From Manis javanica (Eukaryota > Chordata > Mammalia > Pholidota > Manidae): a DNA stretch of 64,000 nucleotides. The stretch lies in the NCBI RefSeq assembly GCF_040802235.1, contig NC_133156.1, forward strand, positions 138,057,173-138,121,172, in the 5' to 3' direction. The position numbers and the translations under genes were made by a program. Under the pieces are notes generated by a model that saw nothing but the letters and a program-made list of their open reading frames with translations, was not told the DNA's origin and did not search any database. Positions 23,511 to 36,374 of this stretch are shown piece after piece. The first letter of the stretch is position 1, and the number at the start of each line of letters is the position of its first letter.

Positions 23511-25734
23511 CCATGAGGAGGGTTTCCAGCTAGGTGAATCTAATCAACTGACTTAGTGTTTCTGAGCTTCAGTTTCCTCATTTGTAAGGAACAGCACGTC
23601 ACAGAATGACAGCAAGTGTTATGGAGGCAGCACTCCTCAAGGCTGTGGCACCCGGGCTGCAAGTTTACTGAGGCCACTGCCCCTGGCCCTGTGGTTCTTT
23701 ATCAGAATCACAGTTTCCCTCTTAAAAATGCTCCATTGCATTTAATGTTATTTGTTTGTGCTATATACTGAAGGTTGTTTAAAAAAATAACAAGATGTAA
23801 AAGAGGACATTAAAGTATTATTTCAAATAAATAACTGTATGACTGAAGGAAGCCTGATTTGTAAATTAACTTCAGGGTCCAGGTTCGGCTAATCTGTCCA
23901 AACAAGTTTGTCTCTCTTTCTCTGTGTTCTCCTTTAATTGGACTTGTAGGAAAGGACCAGAAAGGCCTTTCCCACTTGGGATGGCATAACTCAGTCTCCC
24001 TGCCAATCAGAGTCCAACTGGAAGTGGCCGTTGGCTTGTGGGTCTAGAGTGGGTGTTCCTGATGTATAGTATTGGTACCCACATACTTACTGCCACTTTC
24101 TCAGTTTGGCAGCGCAGGAGCAGGGCATTGTGGCCCCCTGTGTCCTGGGAATGGTGAGCTGTGGTTCTTCCTTTCCTTGCCAGCAACTGGGAGGACATCC
24201 ATTGAACATACCACAAACTTTTTACTCAAGTTTTGAAAAAGTTTCCCGCCCTCTGTTGGTCATGGCAGCTGCACAGAGGGAGTGATAATCTCCAGCTATG
24301 AATTCCCTGCCCAGTGTTGCCTTTCATAGCGACAGATGCCCATGAGTGTCATCACTGTTCTGCCACCTGTGGAAACTGCAAGGACAAGAGCCCACATCCA
24401 GTTCTGGGTGTTGTGCATGATTCTGAACATTTTGGCATCGAATAAGAGATAGATGCGAGTGATGTTTTCCTGGGACAACTACTGTATATGGTGCTATTGA
24501 TATTAAGGGAATGGTTGTGGGGAGGCTGCTCACTCACGATCTTAGAGGGTGTGTTCATAAATAGGTGACCCTGGGTCAGCTCTGCTGAACGCAGCCTCAG
24601 TTGGCTGAGATACCTAATCTTGGCCTTCAGGTAAATGGCCCTCCCAGGATGACAGAATTACTAAATTGGTTGCTCAGTCTACTTTATATTTTAGATGTTT
24701 GAAACAAATTAGACAGTTGTTCTCTGTGTCATGTGTTCATTTAGATCTTAGTTGGGTGACCATTAAATTTATTGTCTGAGCCCAAGTATACTGGGGCCAG
24801 GTATAAATCAGGATACTGCAGTCTCTCTGGTCTTAAGGAACCTGATTCTTTTAATCTAGTTTCTTGTGTTCAGCCTTGATCTCTTTTTGTTGACTTAGTG
24901 GAGCAACTTGAAAGAGTGTCTGCCTTTCTAGGAGGACGTTTAGGAGAAGAAGATGGGATGGGTCCTCAGCTTCACGGGGCTGACAGGGCCCACTGCAGGG
25001 CCTATTAACCTTGACACTGGTGTAGACCTTGGCGTAGGCAGTTCAGCCCAGATGCTTGAAGGGGCCTCAGTCCTAGTTCTGCAGCCTCCAGCTGGGAGAT
25101 GGAGGGTGTGGGCTGTGTAAAGTCTTGTTGCTGAGCCTAGGATCTTGACAGAATGATCATTCCAGGATGCTCACCTGTATGTGGCTGTGATTCCAGATAG
25201 TTGGTTATTAGGGTGTGATCATGATTCATTTGCCTGGAAGGGGATTGACTGGAACTAGGAAGCCTGAGCCCTGATAAGGCTTCCTGTGAGGAGGGGAGAA
25301 AAGGGAGCAGGGAACAATGGGCTGGAGAATCAGGAGAGCCAACAGGACAGGGCCAAGGTGGGGTAAGTGCCACATGCAGGCGTGGAAGCTGAAGTCTGGT
25401 GATTTTCATCCTTGAGCTTTTGGAGTAAAAGAGATGGAGGAAGAGAGAATGGATGGAATAAGAGAGGCTCATCTACATCTGTGGCATTGCTGTTAGTCTC
25501 AGACACGCAGAGTGGCTAACTTCCTTTTAGGGACCCTGGACAGGTCAGGTCCATAGAATTGGGTCTTGAATGGAATGTGGACATGAGCTGATGAATGGCT
25601 ACCACAACCGAATGGACATTTAAAAGGCAAGAGCTGACAGGACAGTTGTTTCCACTCTGTTCTCTAGAACATTCTGGTGCTTTAGATGGGTTGATTGAAG
25701 CAAGATGCCGAGGAATCCATAAATGACGGGTCAG

Positions 25735-25930
25735 TAGAGCAGTGGATCTGGAGTCAGAAGATCCAAGTCTTTCAGTTTTAGGCTACATGGTGTTAGACAA
25801 ATTGCTCCAGCCTACTCTGTGAATCTATAATTGTCCTATCTCTCACTTCATTGGGTTCCTCAGGAGCATTAAATGAGATGAATAAGTGAAAATACCCAGC
25901 ACGCAGTAGATTCTTGTTATGCATCAGTTT
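25735..25930 (+). mobile_element. MIR SINE
   Basis: AGAGCAGTGGATCTGGAGTC opens a forward MIR, followed by the GGTGTTAGACAAATTGCTCC core and GGAGCATTAAATGAGATGAA, ending near CACGCAGTAGATTCTTGTTA. Nearly full length, diverged. Confidence 0.75.
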
Positions 25931-26214
25931 CTTTCTTTCTCAGGTGTGGCCATAAATGCTCACTGAGTTCATTAGCTGAATCAGAGTCCATGTGTCAGTC
26001 CCCCACTCAAGAGCTCTTCTTCTTGGAATCCTTTCAGCACCTGCCCCATGCCTTAACCCAGTATACACATTTATTTATTTATGCAGGAAGAGGCCCCAAA
26101 GTTCAGCTTGATATTTGGATGAGTTAACCTGGTGTGCCTGTAGGTGTAGCATTCATGGACTCAGAGAGTGTTTGAGTGGGAAATGCCCTGTGAGGTCATT
26201 ACAGTTCGGTGACT

Positions 26215-26345
26215 ATTAGCATATAGATTTCTGCATCTCACCCCTGAGGATTTTGATCACCCAGGTCCAGAGTGGGGTTCAGGAATCTGTGTTTTTAGAA
26301 AGTACTCCAAGTAGTCTGGTGACAGCCAGTTTGAAGAAGGGCTTA
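26215..26345. mobile_element. MER5-like hAT fragment
   Basis: GCATCTCACCCCTGAGGATT, TCAGGAATCTGTGTTTTTAG and GAAAGTACTCCAAGTAGTC are consistent with the interior of a MER5-type element. It lacks clear ends. Confidence 0.45.
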
Positions 26346-26354
26346 TCCATCCAG

Positions 26355-26450
26355 TGCCTCCCTTTACAGATGAAAATATTGGGGCCCAGAGAGGAAGATG
26401 TGGAGGTTTCTCACCAGCTCTGCTGGTGATTCAGGCCTGAAATGGAAGCT
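26355..26450 (-). mobile_element. MIR fragment
   Basis: CCTTTACAGATGAAAATATT and GGGGCCCAGAGAGGAAGATG are the reversed 3' half of MIR. Confidence 0.45.
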
Positions 26451-28093
26451 ATGCCAGGTGGGCCACCAGGCAGACATATATAGTTTCTCATTGTCATTTG
26501 CACAAAACCCCAAAGAAACCAACCAGGCTGCCCAGACCACAGTTTCCTGGCCTTCATGCATTTCTTTTTTTTTCCCCTCTGTGCTTCTGGGTTTCACTGT
26601 CCCTTTTGCTGTCCCCGTTCCTTCCCTTTGTCCCTCTTATCCTCTGGACTACATTGCAATGCATGACTTTGATCCGATCTCCTTTTTCTTCTTCTAGCTT
26701 TCTGTGACCGAATCTGGTAGTTTCTATTTACTTTGCTAGTAACTCAGCTGGCATGGGCTGCAGAGGTTGGCTCACGCACTTTGCTTGGAAGTCAGCTTCT
26801 CCTGAGCAGCAGGGACCACCTCCGGTACAAAGTGTAGGCAATGTGGATGGGCAGATACGAACACTAGGTGGAGCTGAAGAGCCCATTGCTGCCCGCAGTG
26901 CTCCTGACTTGATTTCCCTCTGACTTCTTCCCTAATTTCGAAGCAGGAGCAGAGCAGGCCTGACTTCACGTTGCCTTGACCTCAGATGGACTTGGTTCCA
27001 TGCCAGTCATGCCACTGTCTGGGCTCTCCCACGCTCTGGGCTCAAGAGCACATACTCTCCGCTCCTCCCTGCCGCTGTCTTGTGGATTTCTGTGCCATGC
27101 CTTGCTGACCTGGGCACATTCCTTGAATTCCCTGGATTATCACCGCCCATTTTTGCTAGAGCCAGCCTGTTTTCCTGCTCCACTGAGGGACCCTTTCTGA
27201 TTGCTACTACCCAGCGTATCCTTGACTATGCGTGTCTTCCAAAATTTCTCATCTCCCTGTAGAAAGAAGCTCACCCTTTATTTTGTCTTCATATTTCTCT
27301 CCTCTCTTGCATCCAGTCCACTTTTTTGATCATCAAAACTCAAGAAGTACATCTCCTGAAGAAAAGGCTTCTGAGTTTCATTTAAGTCTCCGATTCATAA
27401 TTATTGAGTCATTATTACTTCATCTCACTCCACTTCATGATTACCCTCATATTTCCAGATTATTTAAAACCATATATTTTGTTAATTTTTAAAAAATATA
27501 TCCTCCCCCTCTCCTCAAAACACATACATGTTTAAACAGGTCTGAAATTAGCATGCATTTTATAATTCAGAGGATTATAGTTTATTTGGCAGGTTTTTTT
27601 TCCCTTAACAGTGCATAATTTAATTTCACATAGCATCCTCAGACACTGTTTTTGCAGAAACTGTATAAAAGGCCAGGAAAAATTAAAGCCAACTTTAGTT
27701 GAGAGGCAGAATTTTGTGATATTTAGGAAGATAGCTGCCAGTATGCCTAATTCTTGTGAAGATGACAGAATTATTTTCCAGAAAAATAGGATCTGGACTT
27801 AAATAATGTTGGATAATGTTCAAACAGTATGCCTTATGAAACCCTTCTTTTATAGTTAGAGCCACCATATTATTAAATAAATCCACTGTACATAGAGGAC
27901 TCTTGTCTAGATGGAGTCTGTGATTATATATGTTTCAGTAAAGGAAAACAAAACTCCCTTTTAGGATCTCTATTTTGAAAGAGTTACAAAGCAAACACTG
28001 TAGATCAATTCACACATCAGAGTTATGGAGGGCTCCAGTACTTTTTTTCATAGTTCCAGTACTTTCTTTATTTCTTTGAAGACCCAGTGTGTA

Positions 28094-30920
28094 AAAGCAC
28101 ACCCTGGAGATATTGCAGGCTCAGTCCCAAGCCACTGCAATAAAGCAAATATCACATTGAACCCAATCAAATGAATTTTTTGGTTTCCCAGTGCATATAA
28201 AAGCTATGTTTACACTATACTGTTCTGTTCAATGTGCAATAGCATTATGTCTAAAATATACCTTAATTAAAAAATACTTCTTGCTAAAAATGCTAGAAGT
28301 TCTTACCTCGATGTGTACGGCTGCTGACTGATCAGGGTGGTGGTTGCTGACGGTTGGTGTGTTGTGGCAATCTCTGAAAATAATATACCAGTGAAATTCC
28401 CTACACTGACAGACTATGATTTTGCTGCAGCATTCAGTGCTGTTTGATAGCATTTACCCATAGCAGGACTTCTTTCAAAATTAGAGTCAGTCCTCTTGAA
28501 CCCTGACACTGCCTTATCAACTAAGTTAATGTAATATTTTAAGTCCTTTGTTGTCATTTCAACAATCTTCACAGCATCTCACTAGGAGTAGATTCTATCT
28601 CAAGAAACCATCTTTTTTGCTGATCACTAGAAACAACTCACCCATAAAGTTTTGCCCATGAGATTGTAGCAGTTCAGTCACATCTTTGGGCTCCATTTCT
28701 AATTCTAGTTGCCTTGCTATTTCCATCACATCTGTAGTTACTTCCTCCACTGATATCTTGAACCCCTCAAATCAGCCATGAGGGTTGAAGTCCACTTCTT
28801 CCAAACTCCTGTTCATGTAGATATTTTGACCTTTTCCCACGGATCAGAGATGTTCTTAGGCAGCTAGAATGGTGAATTCTTTCCAGAAGTTCTTCAGTTT
28901 ACTTTGCCCAGATCGATCAGAGGAATCACTGTCTATGGCAGCTGTAGACTTAGGAAGTACATTTCTTAAATAGTTAAGACTTGAAAGTTGAAATTATTTA
29001 TTTATCCATGGGTTTCAGATGGATGTTGTGTTAGCAGGGCTGAAAACAACATTAATCTCTTTGTACATCTCCATCAAAGCTCTTGAGTGACCAGGTACAT
29101 TGTCAATATTAGTCGTTATTTTGAAAGGAATCTTTTTTCTTTCAACAGTGGTCTCAACAGTGGGCTTTAAATAGTCAGTAAACCCTATTGTAAACAGATG
29201 TGCTGTCATCCAGGTTTTGTTTTTCCATTTATAGAACAGGGACAGAGTAGATTTAGCATAATTCTCTAGGGCCCTAGGATTTCCCAAAGGGTAAGTGAGC
29301 ACTGGCTTTAACTTAAAGTCACCAGCTGTGTTAATAAAAGAGTCAGCCTGTCCTTTGGATCTTTGAGGCCAGGAATTGACTTCTCCTCTCTAGCTATGAA
29401 AGTGTTAGTTGGCAACTCCTTCCAATAGAAGGCGATTTCATCTTCATTGAAAACCTGTTGTTTAGTACAGCCACCTTTTTTAATTATCTTAGATATTCTG
29501 GATTACTTGCTTCAGTTTCTACATCAGCACATGCTGCTTCACTTGCACACTTATGTTGTGGGGATGGTTTCTCTCCTTAAGCCTCGTGAACCACCCTCAT
29601 TTAGCTTCAAACTTTTCCTCTGCAGCTTCCTCGCCTCTCTCAGCCTTCATAGAATTGAAGAGACTTAGACCTTGCTCTGTATTAGGTTTTGGCTTAAGGG
29701 AATGTCATGGCTGGCTTGATTTTCTATCTAGACTACTAAGACTTTCTCCAGCTCAGCAATGATGCTGTTTTCCTTTCTTATCATTCATGTGCTCACTGGA
29801 GTAGCAATTTTAATTTCCTTCAAGAACTTTTCCTTTGTATTCACTTGGCTAATTGGTACACAGGCTTAGCTTTCAGCCTGTCTCAGCTTCCAACCTGCCT
29901 TCTTCACTGAGCTTCATCTTTTCTGGCTTTTGATTTAAAGTGACACATGTCCAACTCTTCCTTTCCCTGGAACACTTGGAGACCATTGTAGGGTTATTAA
30001 TTGGCCTGATTTCAATATTCTTGTGCTTTAGGGAGTAGGAAGGCCCAATAAGAGGGAGAAAGAGGAATGGCCAGTTGTTAGAGCAGTCAGAACACACACA
30101 GCGTTTATGGATTAAGTTTGTTGTCTTATATGGGCACCACCATGGTGCCCTGAAACAATCACAGCCATGACGCCAGAGATCTCTTACCACAGGTCACCAT
30201 ACTAAATATACCCAGGCCTTGCCCTGGATTGGCTTTGACTTAAGGGAATATCATGGCTGGTTTGATCTTCTATCCATACCACTAAAACTTTCTTCATTTC
30301 AGCAATAAGACTGTTTCACTTATCATTATGTATATCACTCACTGGATTTGTACTTTTAATTTACTTCAAGAACTTTTCTTGTGCACTCACAACTTGTCTA
30401 ACTGGAGTGAGAGGGCTGGCTTTCAGCTGTCTCAGCTTTTGTCATGCTTTCCTTGCTGAGCTTAATAATTTCTAGCTTTTCATTTAAAATGAGAGAAGTG
30501 CGACTCTTCCTTTCCCTGGAACACTTAGAGGCCAGTGTAGGGTTATTAATTGGCCTAATTTCAACATTGTTGTGTGTCAAGAAGTAAAAAGGCTCAAGGA
30601 GAGGGAGAAAGACAGGGAACAGCTGCCAGAACACACACACACGTTTATCAGGTTCACTGTTTTATATGGGTGTGGTTTGTGGAGCCCCAAAACAATTATA
30701 ACAGTAACATCAGAAAACACTGATCACAGATCACCATAACAACAATAATAAATATGAAAAAGTTTGAAATAGTGAAAATTACCAAAATGTTACAGAGACA
30801 CTAAATGAGCAAATTTTGTTGGAAAAATGGCACCAGTAGACTTGCTGAATGAGTTTGCCACAAATCTTCAGTTTGTAAAAGTGTAGTACCTGCATAGCAT
30901 GATAAAACAAGGTATGCATG
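28094..30920 (-). mobile_element. Full-length Tigger1 DNA transposon with an internal tandem duplication
   Basis: Both ends are present with TA target duplications (28092-28093 and 30921-30922). The left end has the ACCCTGGAGATATTGCAGG and TTTTTTGGTTTCCCAGTGC blocks; the right end has AAAACAAGGTATGCATG. Both are Tigger1 termini. The broken transposase reads on the minus strand. At 29302-29015 a 95-codon piece carries [18 protein letters not shown], the second catalytic-Asp region of the pogo/Tigger DDE nuclease, and N-terminal pieces with the SKCSRERKSRTSL-type DNA-binding start appear twice, at 30190-29873 and 30640-30398. The element is about 2.8 kb against about 2.4 kb expected from memory; the excess matches a duplicated N-terminal segment. 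Frameshifts and stops make it inactive. Confidence 0.92.
29667..30764. repeat. Tandem duplication inside Tigger1, unit about 549 bp x 2
   Basis: Landmarks such as GGTTATTAATTGGCCTGATT, TTCCTTTCCCTGGAACACTT and TTAAGGGAATGTCATGGCTG recur 546-549 bp further right with scattered differences. The approximate units are 29667-30215 and 30216-30764. The two units have diverged visibly, so the duplication is old, perhaps soon after the transposon arrived. Confidence 0.8.
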
Positions 30921-31636
30921 TATCTATGCTGTTGGCACCATTCATTTCATAGCACAAAGTGGGCTGTACTTTACCCAGAAAGGAGGGTTAGGGTTTTACA
31001 CATTTACATTCATTATTATCCTTTTCATCCATTACCAAAGAAGTGTTTTATTTATTTTTGTGGACTATCCTTTTCTTTGCTTTATAAGAAATCTATTCTA
31101 TTGAACCATTTAATTGGCTTTGAAAAACTCATGAAACAAAGGAAAATTTATTCGGTTTTGCTTGTCAAATGGATGAATAACTAGTTGTAAACACTTGCTA
31201 GAGATTTGTAGTCAGCTGCTGCTTGTGGTTCCACCAATGATCACTCTTGCACCTTCACCCTCCTTTTCACGGTGACAGTTGTCCACAGAGCCTGGGGCCT
31301 GTCCTGGCGCTCCGGCCAGCCCCGGCCCTTTGCTGTGACTTCCTCCACTGCCGAGGCAAGCAGGCACCCCAAAGCGCCATGTGCATATGGAATGCTTGAA
31401 AATCAATAGAGGGTCAAGGGGAAGCTGTGACCCTGAATGATCTGAGCACAGAAAGTTAAGATGATGGGTTACTGAGAGTAATTTAGTTCCTAGCCTGACA
31501 TTTTCCTTATTGAGCATCTTTGTGGAGTGAGTGTCCCACTCGCACGTGGCTATGAGCAGTGAGTGAGTATGGGCAGATTTGATAGGAAAATTTTCCACTC
31601 ACAATCATGGACATAATTTGGGGATTCCCCATTTAG

Positions 31637-31661
31637 TCTCTCTCTCTCTCTCTCTCTCTCT
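31637..31661. repeat. (CT)n microsatellite
   Basis: About 25 bp of alternating TC, followed by a pyrimidine tract ending TTTCAG. That looks like a splice acceptor, but no exon with coding sense follows it. Confidence 0.9.
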
Positions 31662-34149
31662 TTCAGCCATTAATACAGGGTTGACCCTTGAAGTCTTTTA
31701 GATTTTCTCTACATCTCTACCTATTTTCTTTACACTCTCCTTTGTCTGAGCATATGGAATAAGTCTTATTTCTTAGCTGACCTGGATAACAGAGCAGAGA
31801 CTAGTTCTATAAACCATTCCACCAGTACCAACTGCAGTTGGTTCCTTGAAAACCAGATTAGAATTTAAAATCATGTTACAGAATCAGAGGATGAAAGAGA
31901 AGTGTAAAAGAAATAAAAAGGCAGTCAGGACAAGGCAACTGGACAAACTTGTCCAATCCAAAAAATGAATCAGAAATGATGCTATACAAGCATGGCTAGA
32001 AATCATCGTGGGCTGTGATGATCACAAGCTAGCATGAGTCACCTGGGTAGTGGTGTTTTTTAAAGCAGTCACCACATTGAGATGTACAAAGTGGATACAG
32101 CTTGCTAAGGGACGTGCATGCAGTGATTTGCAGACCTTTGCCTTTCCCACAGCAGCTAAACCGTATAGTGTGTCTTCAGAAGACAAATGGGGTGTTATAC
32201 ATAACTTTAGGTATTTATAAGATTTATATTTATATATGTTATGTATTTACATAGAGCAGAGAACTGTATGTAATGTTTACCTTTCATGATATGTATATGT
32301 ATATTATAGTTGTTACATATAACGTTTTCTTGCCTTAGTTTTCAACATCTCAAATATTCTTTGCCAGATAAAAATTATATCCCATGTCAGCTAAAAGAAG
32401 TACATGTACCAGAAATTCTCTGATTTTAAAAGACCTAGTATTTCTTTTTTCTTTAGTATTGTTATAAAAAGGCTATAGAAAGATGTTTCCAATAGCTGAA
32501 GACTTAGAGATTAATGGTGCTTCTGAATTTTCTACATTCTAGGATCTGTCAATGTGGTCACAGGTCCCAAAACTAACTTGGGTCAGTGGCCTTTTTTAAA
32601 TGAATTAAAAAATACTTTAATGACAAAAAATGCCTCTATTAGTCACTGTGATGGGGACTTCTCCTCCAAGACACAGCGAGGGTAGGAATGGCCAAATGGG
32701 TCCATGACCATACAGTCCGTCATACAGAGCCCGGTGTTCAGAAGGCCCCAGGCTTGGGGATTAATGCTCTGACATAGCTGTCCTGTAGTTCTGACCACTT
32801 TCGAAGTCTTTGAGTTTGCGTTTTATGAGTGAGTCTGATGGGCAGTGGTGCCTGTGCTGGGGCTCCTGCCCCTTGTTCAGCCCTGCCCAGCCTCCCCTCC
32901 ACACCCCACCATCTCGCATGACTACTACCCAGGGTCCTCTGCCCAGTGCGGGATCCAGGTTGCATCAATAGGAGTCGGCTTGTGTTCCACTGTGGCCGTC
33001 TGCCTCTTGATGGGAGGCCTGAGTACAAGTGAGGAGGGTCCTCGTCAGACTTGTGGCCCACAACCTCATGATAAGGTGGTGGCTGTCCTTGCCCCAGCTG
33101 GCAATGGGGCACTGCAGTGGCAGTGACTGGGCAGGGTTCCCACACTCACCCTGGATCCAGGCCCCAAGTGTGCCCTGGCATTGAGGTTGCAGGTTCTGGG
33201 GGACTCGTTTGTCTCAGGTTGGGGCTACAGACTGCTGAGAAGGGGATACCGACTTCTACACCTGTAGTAAGGTATTTGTATTTTTACCTTGCACTGGACC
33301 TGGAAAATGAAGCCACCTCTGGAGTGCGGTGATGTGTATCCACAGACCGCCCCCTCTTCAAAGTTTCTACTTTATCACTCTGCTTCTCATGATTCTTGGA
33401 CATGTTGCATTTTGACAACAACCCATCTCAATAGTTGTTCTGCAGTATTCCAGGATCCTCTGGCCACTCGTGTGTGGCATCTTTGCCTCCATTCCTCCGT
33501 GGGTGAGGTGGTGACCACATGTCAGTTCTATGAGTGGACAGATCAGTAAGGTCGCCTCAGGGCTCCAGTCAGGCTGCGCCCCTGATGCTCTTTAATGGTG
33601 CTTGGCTCTACTGCTGCGGACTGTTCCATACCCCAAAGTACTCTTAGCATCAGCCAAGCAGATGAACACTTAGCAACATTTAGACCCTAGGAATGCGGTA
33701 GATTGTTGAAGCAAAGTGTTGAAGAAAATCTCTTATTACATCTTTGTGGATAAGGTGGAGTAATATGGACAAGAATATAGTGCCAAATTGGATGGTCTGT
33801 TATATTCATAAAGTGCTGATTAATAAATCGACGTCACTCTGGGAGCCATTGCTAATGGGGAGGGCCAGGATACCAGTACTGAATGATATCTTTGATCAAG
33901 AGTGTGGATGAAGACTGATGACATGCAGATACCAAATGTGTGGGTGTTACGAAGCTGGACAAGAGAACAAATGTGATTAACCCTACCATTAAGGTCTGTA
34001 GGCTTGAACGATGGGCTGTGTCAAACAAGAACAAATTTAATAGGACATGATTAGATTCAAAAGTTGCGTCTGAAAAATAGCATCCTTGGGAGTCTTAACT
34101 GCCTATAAATTAAAAATAAGCCAGAATGTTGATAGAGCTGTTAAAAAAA

Positions 34150-34840
34150 AGACTGTGCCCAAATGAGTTGAAAATGTGTGAGCGTACAAAGTCCTGCACA
34201 CAAATATTTTTAGCAGTCTTCTCATAATCACTAGAAATCAGAAGTAACCAACTATCCTTCAGTAGGGGAATGGATAAACAGTGGCACATCATGCAATAGA
34301 ATATTATACAGTAATAAAGAGAAATGAGCTATACACCATGAAAAGACACAGAGGCAACTTAAGTAAATACTTTTAAGTGAAGGATACCAGTCTGAAAATG
34401 CTAGATACTATATGATTCCAACTATATGACATTCTGGAAAAGGCAAAGCTATGGAGACAGTAAAAAGATCAGGGGTCACAGCGTTTGTGGAAAGAGAGGG
34501 AGGGATGAATATGGGGAGCACAGGGGATCCTTAGGACCGAGAAAACACTCTGCACAACACTGTAATGGTGGCTACGTGTGGTCATGCATTTGCTCAAGCC
34601 CATAGAATACACACCACCAAGAGGGAATCCTAATGTGAACTTGGACTTCAGTTAATAATCTATCAATATTGATCCCTCAGTTATAACAAATGTCTCACAC
34701 GGAAGCAGGATGTTAATGCTAGGGAAAATTGTATGTAGGGGGTGGGGTGGATATATGGGCATTTTCTGTACTGTCTGCTCAATTTTTCTGTAAACCTGAA
34801 ACTGCTCTAAAAAATAAAATCTGTTAATGTTTAAAAAAGG
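34150..34840 (+). mobile_element. Ancient L1 3' end
   Basis: Forward L1M 3' region: GGGGAATGGATAAACAGTGG, AATAGAATATTATACAGTAA, ATGATTCCAACTATATGACA, CTGTAAACCTGAAACTGCTC and the terminal AAAAATAAAATCTGTTAAT. No intact frame. Confidence 0.8.
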
Positions 34841-35239
34841 CTTTAAAAGTGAAACTATGGAGTCCAGAACCATGAGATTTAAGGCCCCTACTAGCTGCCT
34901 CAGGACTGGATGCCCAGGCGAGCATTTGGTATGAAGAGTCACCAGCGGGAGCCTGCCCAGAGGAGGGGTGGGGCGCCGGGGGAAGAGATGAAGGAATCAG
35001 GGCTGTGCATCCTTAAGAAGACAGCGCCTCCGGGTGGCACGCAGGGAATCCTGGTATCTGCCCCTCTGGTGGTGACCACCCGTGTCTTTGAGGAACGCTC
35101 CTGGAATCCCTTGTCATGTTAGCACTCCCAGAATAGACACACACTCGCAAATTGGTGACAGTCCTTCCAGGTATTTTTATGTGACAATAGGCAGATGGAG
35201 AGGCAGACATTTGGGTCTGAGAGCTGTTTAGCTGGCTCA

Positions 35240-35455
35240 AAGCCAAGCTGTCATCTGGATTCACATCCTGGTTCCACCTGTCCATGGTCTTGAAACCTTG
35301 GTCAAGGTTCTTAACCTTCCTTTGCTCTTCTGTAAAATGGGGATAATGGTAGTAGTACCTTCTTCATGGGACTGTTATAAGGCTTTAATGAGTGAATACA
35401 GATAAAGTTCTTAGAACAGTGCTTGCACTCACTAAGCGACAGCTATTTTTATCCA
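35240..35455 (+). mobile_element. MIR SINE
   Basis: Near-complete forward MIR: GGATTCACATCCTGGTTCC, GGTTCTTAACCTTCCTTTGC, CTGTAAAATGGGGATAATGG and GTTCTTAGAACAGTGCTTGC. This is the best-preserved MIR in the window. Confidence 0.85.
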
Positions 35456-35534
35456 CAGTTTGCTCTGACACAGAGCTAGCACCACTGGGCTGAGGGAGGC
35501 CAACATTAAGGGCATGCTCTTCTGTGACACCTCG

Positions 35535-35735
35535 TTGCACTGGTGCAGTTCTCCTTGCTTATGCTCTTCTCCAACCTGGAATGTGTGTGTGACTTTCAGG
35601 GCACATGCAAAATCCAACTTCTCTGAAAAGTCAAAGCTTAAACACCACCTTCTCTCGAGAGCCTTCTCTGACTTCTTCATGCAGTTGTTGGCTCTCCTGC
35701 TCCCCCAACACCTTGAATAGTACTTAGGTTAAACA
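35535..35735 (-). mobile_element. Probable L2 3' fragment
   Basis: CTTCTCCAACCTGGAATGTG, then ACCACCTTCTCTCGAGAGCC and CTTCTCTGACTTCTTCATGC follow the reversed L2 3' end in sense. Diverged; similar weaker stretches occur at 39690-39970, 44985-45200 and 46040-46285. Confidence 0.45.
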
Positions 35736-36374
35736 TAGCTGTTGACTTGTCTGCTTCCTGGCTTTCCCGGGGCAGGAGGGATTTAACCATCCGGGTATTC
35801 CCTGCAGCTAGCCCCGAATCTGCCAGATGCTTCTTATGGAATGAAAACAGAACAATAACAGGGGACTGCAGGAAGTTGGATGCCATGTGAAATGTTGAGC
35901 TTCCTGATATGAGATGTATTGCAGGAGAAGTGGTAGATTCCAATAAGGGAATTCACAGATCAGATGAAAGTGTAGCATTTCTCTGAGTGGTGCTACATAG
36001 TGCCCACATCAGAATCACCCAGGGTATGCAGACAGGGATTTTTTTCATGTCCTATAAGATAGTTTTTAATATAAAGAAAAGACGGGTTGGAAACGACTTT
36101 GTTCAACTACTTTTTAAAAAATAAGCTTTGATTTAGTAAGGTCATAAATTCAAATGCTTATTTTTTTTTGAGCTTTCACTTTTAGCTAACATAACTTATA
36201 ACTTTGTTTATACAGCTAGCAGATTTTAACAACCATTTCCAAGAAAGTGCTTGGTGAATGATTTGTTTCATTGAAAAGTTTAGTTATACTCCTTTAAACA
36301 TTTAAAACTGCATTTGTAAATTTTATATTTTATCTGCCCCATGAAAATTCTTAAGTTTCAAAGATTACTAAGGT

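Noticed and set aside
23140..23556. Cys/Val-rich and His/Thr-rich frames of 100-124 codons
   Set aside because: Direct translation of the GT minisatellite.
31640..31700. CT tract ending TTTCAG as a possible splice acceptor
   Set aside because: No open coding sense of RETREG1 or another known protein follows; a microsatellite next to CAG mimics an acceptor.
32738..33145. 135-codon minus-strand frame with an overlapping plus-strand frame
   Set aside because: No recognised domain, no splice context and no similarity I can name. Length is within chance in moderately GC-rich DNA.
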